Position numbers and translations under genes: made by a program
Part shown: in pieces, positions 1-5,821 of the stretch
Layout: each line of letters opens with the position of its first letter
How positions within the stretch are numbered: the first letter of the stretch is position 1
Notes under the pieces: model-generated
The model's input: the letters and a program-made list of their open reading frames with translations, nothing else
The model's database searches: none
Told to the model about the DNA's origin: nothing
Source: Pseudomonadota bacterium
GTDB lineage: Bacteria > Pseudomonadota > Alphaproteobacteria > Rhizobiales > Devosiaceae
NCBI GenBank assembly: GCA_023428425.1
Contig: JAEYYP010000454.1
Coordinates: 1-12,607, forward strand
Reading direction: 5' to 3'
DNA length: 12,607 nt

Positions 1-1488
1 CCACGGCTCGTCGGCCGCCTTGTAGATGATGTGGCGGATGTCGTTGACGCGGCCCGGGTTGGGCGGACGCCCCGCCTCGAGCCAGGCCTCGCGGCTCTTG
101 CCGCCCTTCCAGGCGCGGGTCGTGAAGCCGAGGATTTCGACCTTCACGCCGCAGCGCTCCAGCGTGCGGGCGAGGATGTCACCGCAGATCGCCGCGATGG
201 TGATCGGGCGGCCGCGCATCGAGCCAGAATTGTCGAGCAGCAGGGTGACGCAGGTGTCGCGGAAATCGGTGTCCCGCTCGACCTTGAAGCTCAGCGCCTG
301 CAGCGGATCGGTCACCACGCGGGTGAGGCGCGCCGTGTCGAGCAGGCCTTCCTCGAGGTCGAACTCCCACGATCGGCTCTGCTGCGCCATCAGCCGGCGC
401 TGCAGCTTGTTGGCGAGCCGTGCCACGGCGCCGGCCAGGTTTTCGAGCTGCTTGTCGAGCAGGGCGCGGAGCTGGTCGAGCTCCTCGGGCGGGCAGAGGT
501 CGGGCGCGCGTACCACCTCGTCGAACTTCTGGGTGAACACCTTGTAGTTGAAGGCGTTCGAGAACTCCTTGGCGTTGGCACCGGGCGGAGGCGGATTGGG
601 CATGTCTTCGCCCGATTCCGAACTCTCGTCGTCGTCGGTCTCGGAGAAATCCATCTCCGCGCCCTCGACTTCGCCCTGCTCCTCGGATTGGCCGGGAGTC
701 TGGTCCTCATCGGCCTCGGCGTCCTCGCTCTCGCCGTCGCCCTGCTCGGGGGTCTTCTCGTCGTCCTGGCCGCGTTCGGGCTCGTTCTCGTCATCGCCTT
801 CCGAGTCATCGCTCTCGCCGTCATCGAGGTCGCTGTCGGGCACGAGGTTGAGGTCGCGCAGCAGCTGGCGCGTGGCGCGGCTGAACAGCTCCTGATCCTC
901 GAAGCGGGTGAGCAGCGTGGTCAGCGATGTGCCGGCCTTCTGCTCGATCTCCGAGCGCCAGAGTTCCACCAGGGCGTTTCCCGAGGGCGGAATGCTGATG
1001 CCGGCGACGCGCTCGCGCAGGATGAGGCCGAGCGCTTCGGCTAGAGGGGCATCTGACTTGTCCGAAACCTCGGCGAAGTTCTGGCGGAACAGCCGGTCTT
1101 CCAGCATCTCATGGATGTTGCCGGCCATGCCGGGCATCCGCACGGCACCCAGCGCCTCGACGCGTGCCTGCTCCAGCGCGTCATAGGCGGCACGCGCCTC
1201 TGGCTCGGCGGGCGCGCGCTTGCGGTGGGTCTCGGGGTCGTGGCTGGCGAGCCGCATGGCCATGGCGTCGCCCTGGCCGCGGGCAATGGCGATATCGCGC
1301 AGCGTCGGCAGGCGCGGCAGGTTGGCAAGGCGGGCCTTGTCTGCGGTCAGCATGGGCCGATCGGCCGAGAAGCTCACTTCCAGCTCGCGCTTGCCGCCAA
1401 TGGCACGCACCGTCGCCCCCACCGCGGTCTTGAACGGCTGGGTCGTGTCGGGCTTGTTGGGCTTGCTGCTGCGCGGCGGAAGGGCCAT
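1..1488 (-). CDS. cobT: Cobaltochelatase subunit CobT (3' end cut off by window)
   Basis: CobT is the VWA-domain subunit of the ATP-dependent CobN-CobS-CobT complex, which inserts cobalt into hydrogenobyrinic acid a,c-diamide in aerobic cobalamin synthesis. The 496 visible residues start at ATG 1488. An N-terminal helical domain (about 1-217) is followed by a very acidic linker (218-296; 39 of 79 residues are D or E, only two are basic), then the start of the C-terminal VWA domain. The MIDAS motif DNSGSM lies at 419-424, preceded by a hydrophobic strand, as expected for Mg2+ binding and contact with the CobS ring. The family is usually a little over 600 residues, so roughly 130 residues lie beyond the edge. 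The start codon shares one base with the stop of the upstream methyltransferase (TGATG), which implies translational coupling. Identification is secure from the CobT-type layout and the cobS neighbour. Confidence 0.96.
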   Translation of the reverse strand, partial: MALPPRSSKPNKPDTTQPFKTAVGATVRAIGGKRELEVSFSADRPMLTADKARLANLPRLPTLRDIAIARGQGDAMAMRLASHDPETHRKRAPAEPEARAAYDALEQARVEALGAVRMPGMAGNIHEMLEDRLFRQNFAEVSDKSDAPLAEALGLILRERVAGISIPPSGNALVELWRSEIEQKAGTSLTTLLTRFEDQELFSRATRQLLRDLNLVPDSDLDDGESDDSEGDDENEPERGQDDEKTPEQGDGESEDAEADEDQTPGQSEEQGEVEGAEMDFSETDDDESSESGEDMPNPPPPGANAKEFSNAFNYKVFTQKFDEVVRAPDLCPPEELDQLRALLDKQLENLAGAVARLANKLQRRLMAQQSRSWEFDLEEGLLDTARLTRVVTDPLQALSFKVERDTDFRDTCVTLLLDNSGSMRGRPITIAAICGDILARTLERCGVKVEILGFTTRAWKGGKSREAWLEAGRPPNPGRVNDIRHIIYKAADEPW

Positions 1489-2255
1489 CAGTTTAGTCCG
1501 GTCTTGGGAGGGGCGACGGGCCGTTCGCCACGAGTCGTCGCAAAAAGCAGAAACATCGGCTGGTAACGCTCTTCGGCCCATTCGGGGTGCGTCGCAATAT
1601 CGGCGTCGCTCGCGGCCCATTCGTCGACGAGGTCGAGGCGCAGCCCGTTACGCTGGAGCGCGTTGATCGTCGTCGAAATCAGCCGGTGATACTTTACCAC
1701 GCCGTCGGCGATCCAGTTGGTGACGCGCTCGCCTTCGCGCAGATAATCCTCCACCACACCGAGCAGGCGCCCGTTGGCATCGCGGATCAGGTCAGGCTTG
1801 GAGCGCGCGGCGAAGACGGGGTGCTCCATCGAAAACACGAAGTGCCCGCCGGGCCGCAGCGCGTCATGTACCCGGCCGGCGAAGGTGTCGAAATCGGCGA
1901 GGTAGTGCACGGCGAGCGATGAGAAGACGAGATCGTAGGCGCCCATATCAGGTACGTAGGTCTCGAGGTCTGCGCGCTCGTAGCGGATCGGCAGGCCCGG
2001 TCCGCGCGTCGCGGCTTCGGCCAGCATCTTCTCCGACAGGTCGACGCCGGTGACGCTTCTCGCGCCGTTCGCCACGGCCCATCGGCAGTGGTAGCCGAGC
2101 CCACACCCCAGGTCGAGCACGTCGAGCCCGGCGACCGGCGGCAGCATCTTGCTGAGCGACGGCCATTCACCGGCCTGCGCCAGCCCCTCGCGGGAGCGGG
2201 GGAACTGGCTGTAGCCTTCGAAGAATGCCGGATCGTCGTAGATGTTCTGGGCCAA
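1488..2255 (-). CDS. Class I SAM-dependent methyltransferase (Methyltransf_11/UbiE-like)
   Basis: This 255-residue cytosolic protein is a predicted S-adenosylmethionine-dependent methyltransferase with unknown substrate. Motif I, LDLGCGLG, is at 47-54. The acidic end of strand 2 is VDL at 71-73, and the LRPGGHF post-motif is at 133-139. The N-terminus (NIYDDPAFFEGY, 4-15) is, from memory, typical of a bacterial family annotated only as class I methyltransferase. Translation appears to start at TTG 2255, because an exact GGAGG lies five bases upstream and the next in-frame ATG (residue 37) would remove the conserved N-terminus. The gene sits between cobS and cobT and overlaps cobT by one base. 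The known corrin-ring methyltransferases are a different fold (class III), so this is not a missing ring-methylation enzyme. A role in tetrapyrrole or other small-molecule modification is only a guess from position. Confidence 0.88.
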   Translation of the reverse strand: MAQNIYDDPAFFEGYSQFPRSREGLAQAGEWPSLSKMLPPVAGLDVLDLGCGLGYHCRWAVANGARSVTGVDLSEKMLAEAATRGPGLPIRYERADLETYVPDMGAYDLVFSSLAVHYLADFDTFAGRVHDALRPGGHFVFSMEHPVFAARSKPDLIRDANGRLLGVVEDYLREGERVTNWIADGVVKYHRLISTTINALQRNGLRLDLVDEWAASDADIATHPEWAEERYQPMFLLFATTRGERPVAPPKTGLN

Positions 2256-2260
2256 TCCGG

Positions 2261-2265
2261 CCTCC
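2261..2265 (-). promoter_or_regulatory. Shine-Dalgarno GGAGG deciding a TTG start
   Basis: The minus strand reads GGAGG five bases before TTG 2255. No other good ribosome-binding site precedes an in-frame start of the methyltransferase, so this site fixes the unusual TTG start. Confidence 0.7.
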
Positions 2266-2272
2266 GTCGGGA

Positions 2273-2314
2273 GCGTTCTCAGGAAAAGTTGAGACTTTTC
2301 CGGTTCGAGAGCGC
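2273..2314. repeat. Nested imperfect palindrome in the cobS-methyltransferase gap
   Basis: A perfect inner hairpin has 8-base arms GGAAAAGT (2282-2289) and ACTTTTCC (2294-2301) around the loop TGAG. It is flanked by an outer pair, GCGTTCTC (2273-2280) and GAGAGCGC (2307-2314), with a single mismatched position. The whole element fills much of the 80 bases between cobS and the methyltransferase. It could be a transcription attenuator or RNA-processing site that lowers expression after cobS. It could also be one copy of a dispersed intergenic repeat; similar GGAAAAGT/ACTTTTCC elements are, from memory, common between genes in Hyphomicrobiales. The structure is seen directly; the function is inferred. 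Confidence 0.55.
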
Positions 2315-2335
2315 GACAAACTCAAAACGTCTGGC

Positions 2336-3316
2336 TCAGGCGGTGACCGCCAGGTTGGCGGCGGATTCCGGCAGGTCTTCGCCGAACACGCGCTGGTAGA
2401 ACTCTGCCACAACGGGGCGTTCGAGTTCGTCGCACTTGTTGAGGAAGGTCAGCCGGAAGGCGAAGCCGAGGTCACCGAAGATCTGGGCGTTTTCGGCCCA
2501 GGTGATCACGGTACGCGGGCTCATCACGGTCGACAGGTCGCCGTTGATGAAGGCCTGGCGGGTGAGGTCGGCGAGGCGCACCATGTTGGAGGCCTGCTTC
2601 TTGCCCTTGTCGGAACTGGCGAGCGTGCGATTCTTGGCGAGCACGATGCCGACTTCCTTGTCGTGCGGCAGGTAGTTCAGGGTCGTCACCAGCGACCAGC
2701 GGTCCATCTGGCCCTGATTGATCTGCTGGGTGCCGTGGTAGAGGCCCGAGGTGTCACCCAGACCGATGGTGTTGGTCGTGGCGAACAGGCGGAAGGCCGG
2801 GTGCGGAGTGATGACGCGGTTCTGGTCGAGCAGCGTCAGGCGACCCGACTGTTCGAGCACGCGCTGGATCACGAACATCACGTCCGGGCGGCCCGCGTCG
2901 TATTCGTCGAAGACGAGCGCGATGTTGTTCTGCACGGCCCAGGGCAGGATGCCGTCACGGAATTCGGTGACCTGCTTGCCGTCCTTGAGCACGATGGCGT
3001 CCTTGCCGACGAGGTCGATACGGGACACGTGGGCGTCGAGGTTGACGCGGACCAGCGGCCAGTTAAGCCGCGCCGCGACCTGCTCGATATGGGTCGACTT
3101 GCCGGTGCCGTGGTAGCCCTGGACCATCACGCGGCGGTTGAAGGCGAAACCGGCGAGGATGGCGAGCGTCGTGTTGCGGTCGAACAGGTAGTCCGGATCG
3201 ACCGGCGGCACATGCGGGTCGGCTTCCGCATAGCCCATCACCTTCATGTCGGTGTCGATGCCGAAGGTTTCGCGGACAGAAAATTCCTTGTTCGGCAGAT
3301 TGGTGAATTCAGGCAT
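2336..3316 (-). CDS. cobS: Cobaltochelatase subunit CobS (AAA+ ATPase)
   Basis: CobS is the MoxR-like AAA+ motor of the aerobic cobaltochelatase. With CobT it forms the ATP-driven ring that powers cobalt insertion by CobN. The 326 residues match the usual length. An N-terminal segment (about 1-45) precedes Walker A GYHGTGKS (67-74), Walker B LVFDEYD (134-140), a sensor-1 region LFATTNT (177-183) and a sensor-2-like SPRT (266-269). The start is ATG 3316; the ribosome-binding site is weak (GACAAGAG upstream), but no better start exists and the N-terminus looks typical. It is the first gene of the cobS-methyltransferase-cobT run. A hairpin after the dnaJ-like gene and a 213-base gap suggest it has its own promoter. 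No cobalamin-riboswitch box is recognisable upstream. Confidence 0.96.
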   Translation of the reverse strand: MPEFTNLPNKEFSVRETFGIDTDMKVMGYAEADPHVPPVDPDYLFDRNTTLAILAGFAFNRRVMVQGYHGTGKSTHIEQVAARLNWPLVRVNLDAHVSRIDLVGKDAIVLKDGKQVTEFRDGILPWAVQNNIALVFDEYDAGRPDVMFVIQRVLEQSGRLTLLDQNRVITPHPAFRLFATTNTIGLGDTSGLYHGTQQINQGQMDRWSLVTTLNYLPHDKEVGIVLAKNRTLASSDKGKKQASNMVRLADLTRQAFINGDLSTVMSPRTVITWAENAQIFGDLGFAFRLTFLNKCDELERPVVAEFYQRVFGEDLPESAANLAVTA

Positions 3317-3529
3317 CTGAGGCTCTTGTCGCGGAAGAATAGGTCAAGACGGCTGTCGTCTCGGGGCTGGCGCGCTCTATAGCAGCATCGGCCACGCGGT
3401 GGTAGGGCGGATGATGGCTGAATGTCGCAGGCGTGACGATGCGATGACAGCCTTCAAGGCCCTGCAACGCATGGCCTTTGACGCGGCCGATCACGGGCGG
3501 GAATGCGCCCATGAGCAAGATTCATCGGC
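3317..3529. other. Non-coding gap between the dnaJ-like gene and cobS
   Basis: These 213 bases probably carry the cobS promoter. A TATAGA hexamer on the minus strand (3381 to 3376), followed by GCGCGCC, resembles a -10 region, but no TTGACA-like -35 is visible 16-18 bases before it. Upstream of it is an imperfect stem, GGCTG (3416-3420) with CAGCC (3448-3452) outside and TCGCA (3425-3429) with TGCGA (3440-3444) inside, which could be an operator. No B12-box consensus was recognised. A 69-codon TTG-started frame on the minus strand has no credible features. Confidence 0.4.
3491..3514 (-). terminator. Hairpin after the dnaJ-like gene
   Basis: Arms TCATGGGCG and CGCCCGTGA (minus-strand sense) form a nine-pair stem with one U-G wobble and the six-base loop CATTCC, starting 15 bases after the stop codon of the J-domain gene. 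There is no U-tract, so it would be an atypical or Rho-assisted terminator, or an RNA-stabilising 3' stem. Confidence 0.4.
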
Positions 3530-4180
3530 CTATCGCCCCACGAAGCCCTTGGCCTTGAGGTGGGAATAGGCGGCGATGATGGCGCGCAGCCGATCCTCGG
3601 AGCTCCTGTCGCCACCATTGGCATCGGGGTGGTGGATCTTCACCAGCGCCTTGTAGGCCTTCTTGATGTCGTCGGACTTGGCGTATCCCGAAAAGCCCAG
3701 CGTCTCGAAGGAGCGACGGTCGAGCTCCTGCAGCGGCTTCACCCGCTCCTCGGCAGGTGCGCGCTTCTGGTGTCGGGCGTAGCGTGCGAACACGCCAAAC
3801 GGGTCGTGGATCGGCCGCTGCCCCGAGCCGGGATTGTGCGCTGCCCCGCGCGGCATGCGCGGGCCGGCAGTCTGGGCGCTCGCCTTGGGACCGAACCCCC
3901 AACTCGGACGGCCGTCGGTGTCGCGCTCGCGGCGTAGCTGTGCCTCCATCTCGTCGGGCTTCATGCCGGCGAAGAAGTTGAACACCTGATTGTAGTGCCG
4001 GACGTGCTCGAGGCAGAAATTGTGATACTCGCCGACCGCCCGGTTGCCCTTGGGCGCGCGATACTCTCCGGGCTGGGTGCAGCCCTCCCAATCGCAGCCC
4101 TTGAGTTGGACCTGCGGCTCTGGTTCCGGGTTCCGCGAGCGGATCCGGATGCGGTCAAAATACTTGGAATCCAGCTTCAT
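3530..4180 (-). CDS. J-domain (DnaJ-like) co-chaperone with N-terminal Cys cluster
   Basis: This 216-residue protein has a C-terminal J domain (about 157-213) with the HPD tripeptide at 184-186, inside KIHHPDANGG. That motif stimulates Hsp70/DnaK ATPase. It lacks the G/F region, zinc-finger repeats and C-terminal client domain of true DnaJ, so it is a specialised J protein. The N-terminal half has cysteines at 29, 34 and 56 and a histidine at 59 (C-x4-C-x21-C-x2-H), a possible metal site, followed by a low-complexity Gly/Pro/Arg linker (about 90-130). I chose ATG 4180 over the preceding TTG 4183 because AGGA lies just upstream and the MKLDSKYFDRIR start is typical. It is divergent from bolA, with 108 bases between them. 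This type of J protein is, from memory, commonly found next to bolA and cobS in rhizobia; its client is unknown to me. Confidence 0.9.
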   Translation of the reverse strand: MKLDSKYFDRIRIRSRNPEPEPQVQLKGCDWEGCTQPGEYRAPKGNRAVGEYHNFCLEHVRHYNQVFNFFAGMKPDEMEAQLRRERDTDGRPSWGFGPKASAQTAGPRMPRGAAHNPGSGQRPIHDPFGVFARYARHQKRAPAEERVKPLQELDRRSFETLGFSGYAKSDDIKKAYKALVKIHHPDANGGDRSSEDRLRAIIAAYSHLKAKGFVGR

Positions 4181-4288
4181 CAATCCTAGTTACGAGCCTG
4201 TTCCGACGTCGGCTTATCGGTCGCATTCTCGCACCGCAGAACCGTCGCCACTTTTGCTGAAGGCGCTCCAGAAAGAACCGGTAGACAT
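4181..4288. promoter_or_regulatory. Divergent promoter region with 10-bp palindrome
   Basis: This 108-base gap must carry the promoters of both the J-domain gene and bolA. It contains one perfect ten-base palindrome, CCGACGTCGG (4203-4212), placed close to the J-domain start, which could be an operator. No convincing -35/-10 pair was recognised on either strand. Confidence 0.35.
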
Positions 4289-4564
4289 ATGTCAGTTCGC
4301 GACGACATCGAAAAAAAACTTTCGCTCAAATTCACGCCAAGCCATCTTGAAGTGATCGACGAGAGCGAGAAACATAGAGGTCATGCAGGTTCACGGCCGG
4401 GCGGCGAGACTCATTTTCGCGTCCGCATCACCTCCCCCGATCTCGATGGCCTTGGCCGCGTCGCCCAGCACCGTGCGGTGATGGAAACGCTCGACACCGA
4501 GCTGAAGTCCGGTGTCCATGCGTTGGCGATAGAAGTGGGAAAGGCTGGCACTGCCGCCGGATGA
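4289..4564 (+). CDS. bolA: BolA family protein
   Basis: This 91-residue cytosolic protein has the whole BolA fold. Proteins of this family bind monothiol glutaredoxins through a shared [2Fe-2S] cluster and act in iron-sulfur handling, and some bind DNA. Visible family marks are the N-terminal helix, the loop HRGHAG (29-34), the strand THFRVRI (41-47), the helix with VAQHRAV (58-64), and the C-terminal GVHALAI (75-81), whose histidine (77) is the usual cluster/glutaredoxin-facing residue. Length is normal. ATG 4289 is the only good start, with a weak purine-rich site (GAAAGAA) upstream. The gene stands alone on the plus strand, divergent from the J-domain gene and followed by a hairpin. The symbol is used in the family sense; the BolA subtype is not certain. 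Confidence 0.93.
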   Translation: MSVRDDIEKKLSLKFTPSHLEVIDESEKHRGHAGSRPGGETHFRVRITSPDLDGLGRVAQHRAVMETLDTELKSGVHALAIEVGKAGTAAG

Positions 4565-4572
4565 TCCGATAT

Positions 4573-4608
4573 GGGTCGCGCCGCCACTTTTCACAAGTTG
4601 GCGGACCC
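4573..4608 (+). terminator. Hairpin just after bolA
   Basis: An outer arm pair, GGGTC (4573-4577) with GACCC (4604-4608), encloses an inner stem, CGCCACTT (4582-4589) with AAG-T-TGGCG (4595-4603, one bulged T), and the loop TTCAC. It begins eight bases after the bolA stop codon. No run of T follows, so a classical Rho-independent terminator is not proven. Confidence 0.4.
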
Positions 4609-4794
4609 ACTCTGTCAGTTTCATGGCGGGCGCGAGGCCCAGGAGCCGCCTGACTTTTCCACAGCCCCGACCAAGGCTGCGACTCGAAATGCGGCGCGAT
4701 CCGGGCGAAGCCGTGGCCGGGTGCCCCCGTCTCTCCGAAATGTCGCCCCAGGCCTTGCCTAGCAATTGGCGGGCAGACAGACAGGGAGGGCACC
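4609..4794. promoter_or_regulatory. Upstream region of the CBM60-OmpA gene
   Basis: About 190 bases without a credible gene on either strand; the short frames present have no family-like features. It ends in a strong ribosome-binding site, GGGAGGG (4784-4790), four bases before ATG 4795. A promoter presumably lies here, but no clear -35/-10 pair is visible. Confidence 0.4.
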
Positions 4795-5802
4795 ATGTCC
4801 ATCGTCAGGCAGGCGGCACTGGCCGCCATCACGTTGTGCGCGATCTCGACGGGCGCGCTGGCGGCTTCGAGCCGACTTCAACTGATCGTCGGGGGCGAGG
4901 CCTATGACGGGCCGCCGAAGTTCGAGGTGAGCTTCGATGGCCAGGTGCTGGGCGAGGGCATCGTCAGCGATGCCATCGACACCGTCTCGACCGGCCGCTT
5001 CGCCGACGCTGCCGACAAGACGCCCTATGTGCAGAGCTTCGACTTCGATATCCCCGAAAGCCTCTTCAAGCCGGGCGGCGAGGTGCGCGTTCGCCTCGTC
5101 AACGAGGCCTATGGCGGCGATGGCTCGAACCGCGACCGCAACCTGTTCCTCGCCGCGGTGACCCTCAACGGTCGCGCCGTCACGGTGTCGGGGCTGGAGA
5201 CGCGTGGCACTTCTGTGGACCAGCAGAACGAGCTGGTCGGGGAGTTCCTGCTGCTGCGCGATGGCAACATGGAGGGCGTCTCCCGCGCGCCTGCCGGCGG
5301 CTGGCCGGGGCCCAGTGCAACGCTGGCGCAGGCCCGGCTCGTGCCGGAGTCGGCGCCGGTCAAGGCACCGGTCGCGGCGACCGCCCTCGACATGCCGGAG
5401 GCGCCCATCGAAACCGTCGAGGTCGCCGCAGTCGAGCCGGCGGTCGTCGGCGTGTCCGCAGACGGGCCGGCGGCATGCACGCGCGACGAACTCTACAACG
5501 TCATCGGCTTCAACGAGAATTCCAACGACCTGACGCCCAGGCTGGAGGCCCGCCTCAAGCAGATCATCGAGGATATCGGGCCGGAAAAGTGCAAGGTGCT
5601 GGTGACCGGCTACTCCTCCAAGCAGGGCAACCACGCCACGAACGCGCTGTTCGCCATCGAACGGGCGCAGAACGTGCTGGCCTACCTCAAGCAGGCGGGG
5701 CTCAGCTTCGATAAAGCCACGGCGACTGGCGGCGGCGCGACCGAGCAGTTCGGCGCCGAGTTCTCGGCCAACCGGCGCGTGGTCATTTCGGTCAGCCCGT
5801 AG
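4795..5802 (+). CDS. Secreted CBM60-like / OmpA-domain fusion protein
   Basis: A 335-residue exported protein. Residues 1-23 form a Sec signal peptide ending in ALA (cleavage probably before A24). Residues about 28-127 resemble the CBM60 calcium-dependent xylan-binding module. The marks are FEVSFDGQVLG (43-53) and VRLVNEAYGG (99-108) followed by RDRNLFLAAVTLNG (113-126), which match the AYGG...DRNLYV core of that family. A Pro/Ala/Val-rich linker (about 160-228) leads to an OmpA-like peptidoglycan-binding domain (about 230-335) ending in NRRVVI (326-331). In that domain the Asp that normally contacts diaminopimelate is Ser275, while the partner Arg (290) is kept, so muropeptide binding may be weakened or altered. 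It probably sits in the periplasm between peptidoglycan and a glycan. The start is supported by a strong ribosome-binding site. A glycan ligand cannot be named from sequence. Confidence 0.85.
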   Translation: MSIVRQAALAAITLCAISTGALAASSRLQLIVGGEAYDGPPKFEVSFDGQVLGEGIVSDAIDTVSTGRFADAADKTPYVQSFDFDIPESLFKPGGEVRVRLVNEAYGGDGSNRDRNLFLAAVTLNGRAVTVSGLETRGTSVDQQNELVGEFLLLRDGNMEGVSRAPAGGWPGPSATLAQARLVPESAPVKAPVAATALDMPEAPIETVEVAAVEPAVVGVSADGPAACTRDELYNVIGFNENSNDLTPRLEARLKQIIEDIGPEKCKVLVTGYSSKQGNHATNALFAIERAQNVLAYLKQAGLSFDKATATGGGATEQFGAEFSANRRVVISVSP

Positions 5803-5818
5803 CTATGTAGCTCCGGGC
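5795..5818. terminator. Bidirectional hairpin between convergent genes
   Basis: GCCCG (5795-5799) pairs with CGGGC (5814-5818). After one T/C mismatch, AGCT (5801-5804) pairs with AGCT (5809-5812) around ATGT. The stem overlaps the stop of the CBM60-OmpA gene and ends three bases short of the aroB stop, so it could end transcription from both sides. There is no T-run on either side. Confidence 0.5.
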
Positions 5819-5821
5819 GCC

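Noticed and set aside
31..1044. Long plus-strand open frame (337 codons) opposite cobT
   Set aside because: It is antisense to a clear CobT and has Leu/Val/Gly/Ala runs where CobT is acidic, a mirror of biased codon use. No family features.
2225..3382. Long plus-strand open frame (385 codons) opposite cobS
   Set aside because: Antisense shadow of CobS; composition rich in Val, Asp, His and Gly without domains, as expected from reverse-complemented biased codons.
3309..3518. 69-codon minus-strand frame between the J-domain gene and cobS
   Set aside because: Starts with TTG, has no ribosome-binding site, runs into the cobS start, and resembles no protein I know.
3317..3529. Cobalamin riboswitch upstream of cobS
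   Set aside because: Searched by eye for the B12-box and conserved core on the minus strand; nothing convincing, and the gap is short for a complete riboswitch plus promoter.
4571..4762. Possible remnant of a gene between bolA and the CBM60-OmpA gene
   Set aside because: The short frames on both strands show no recognisable domain or CBS-protein remnant; treated as non-coding.
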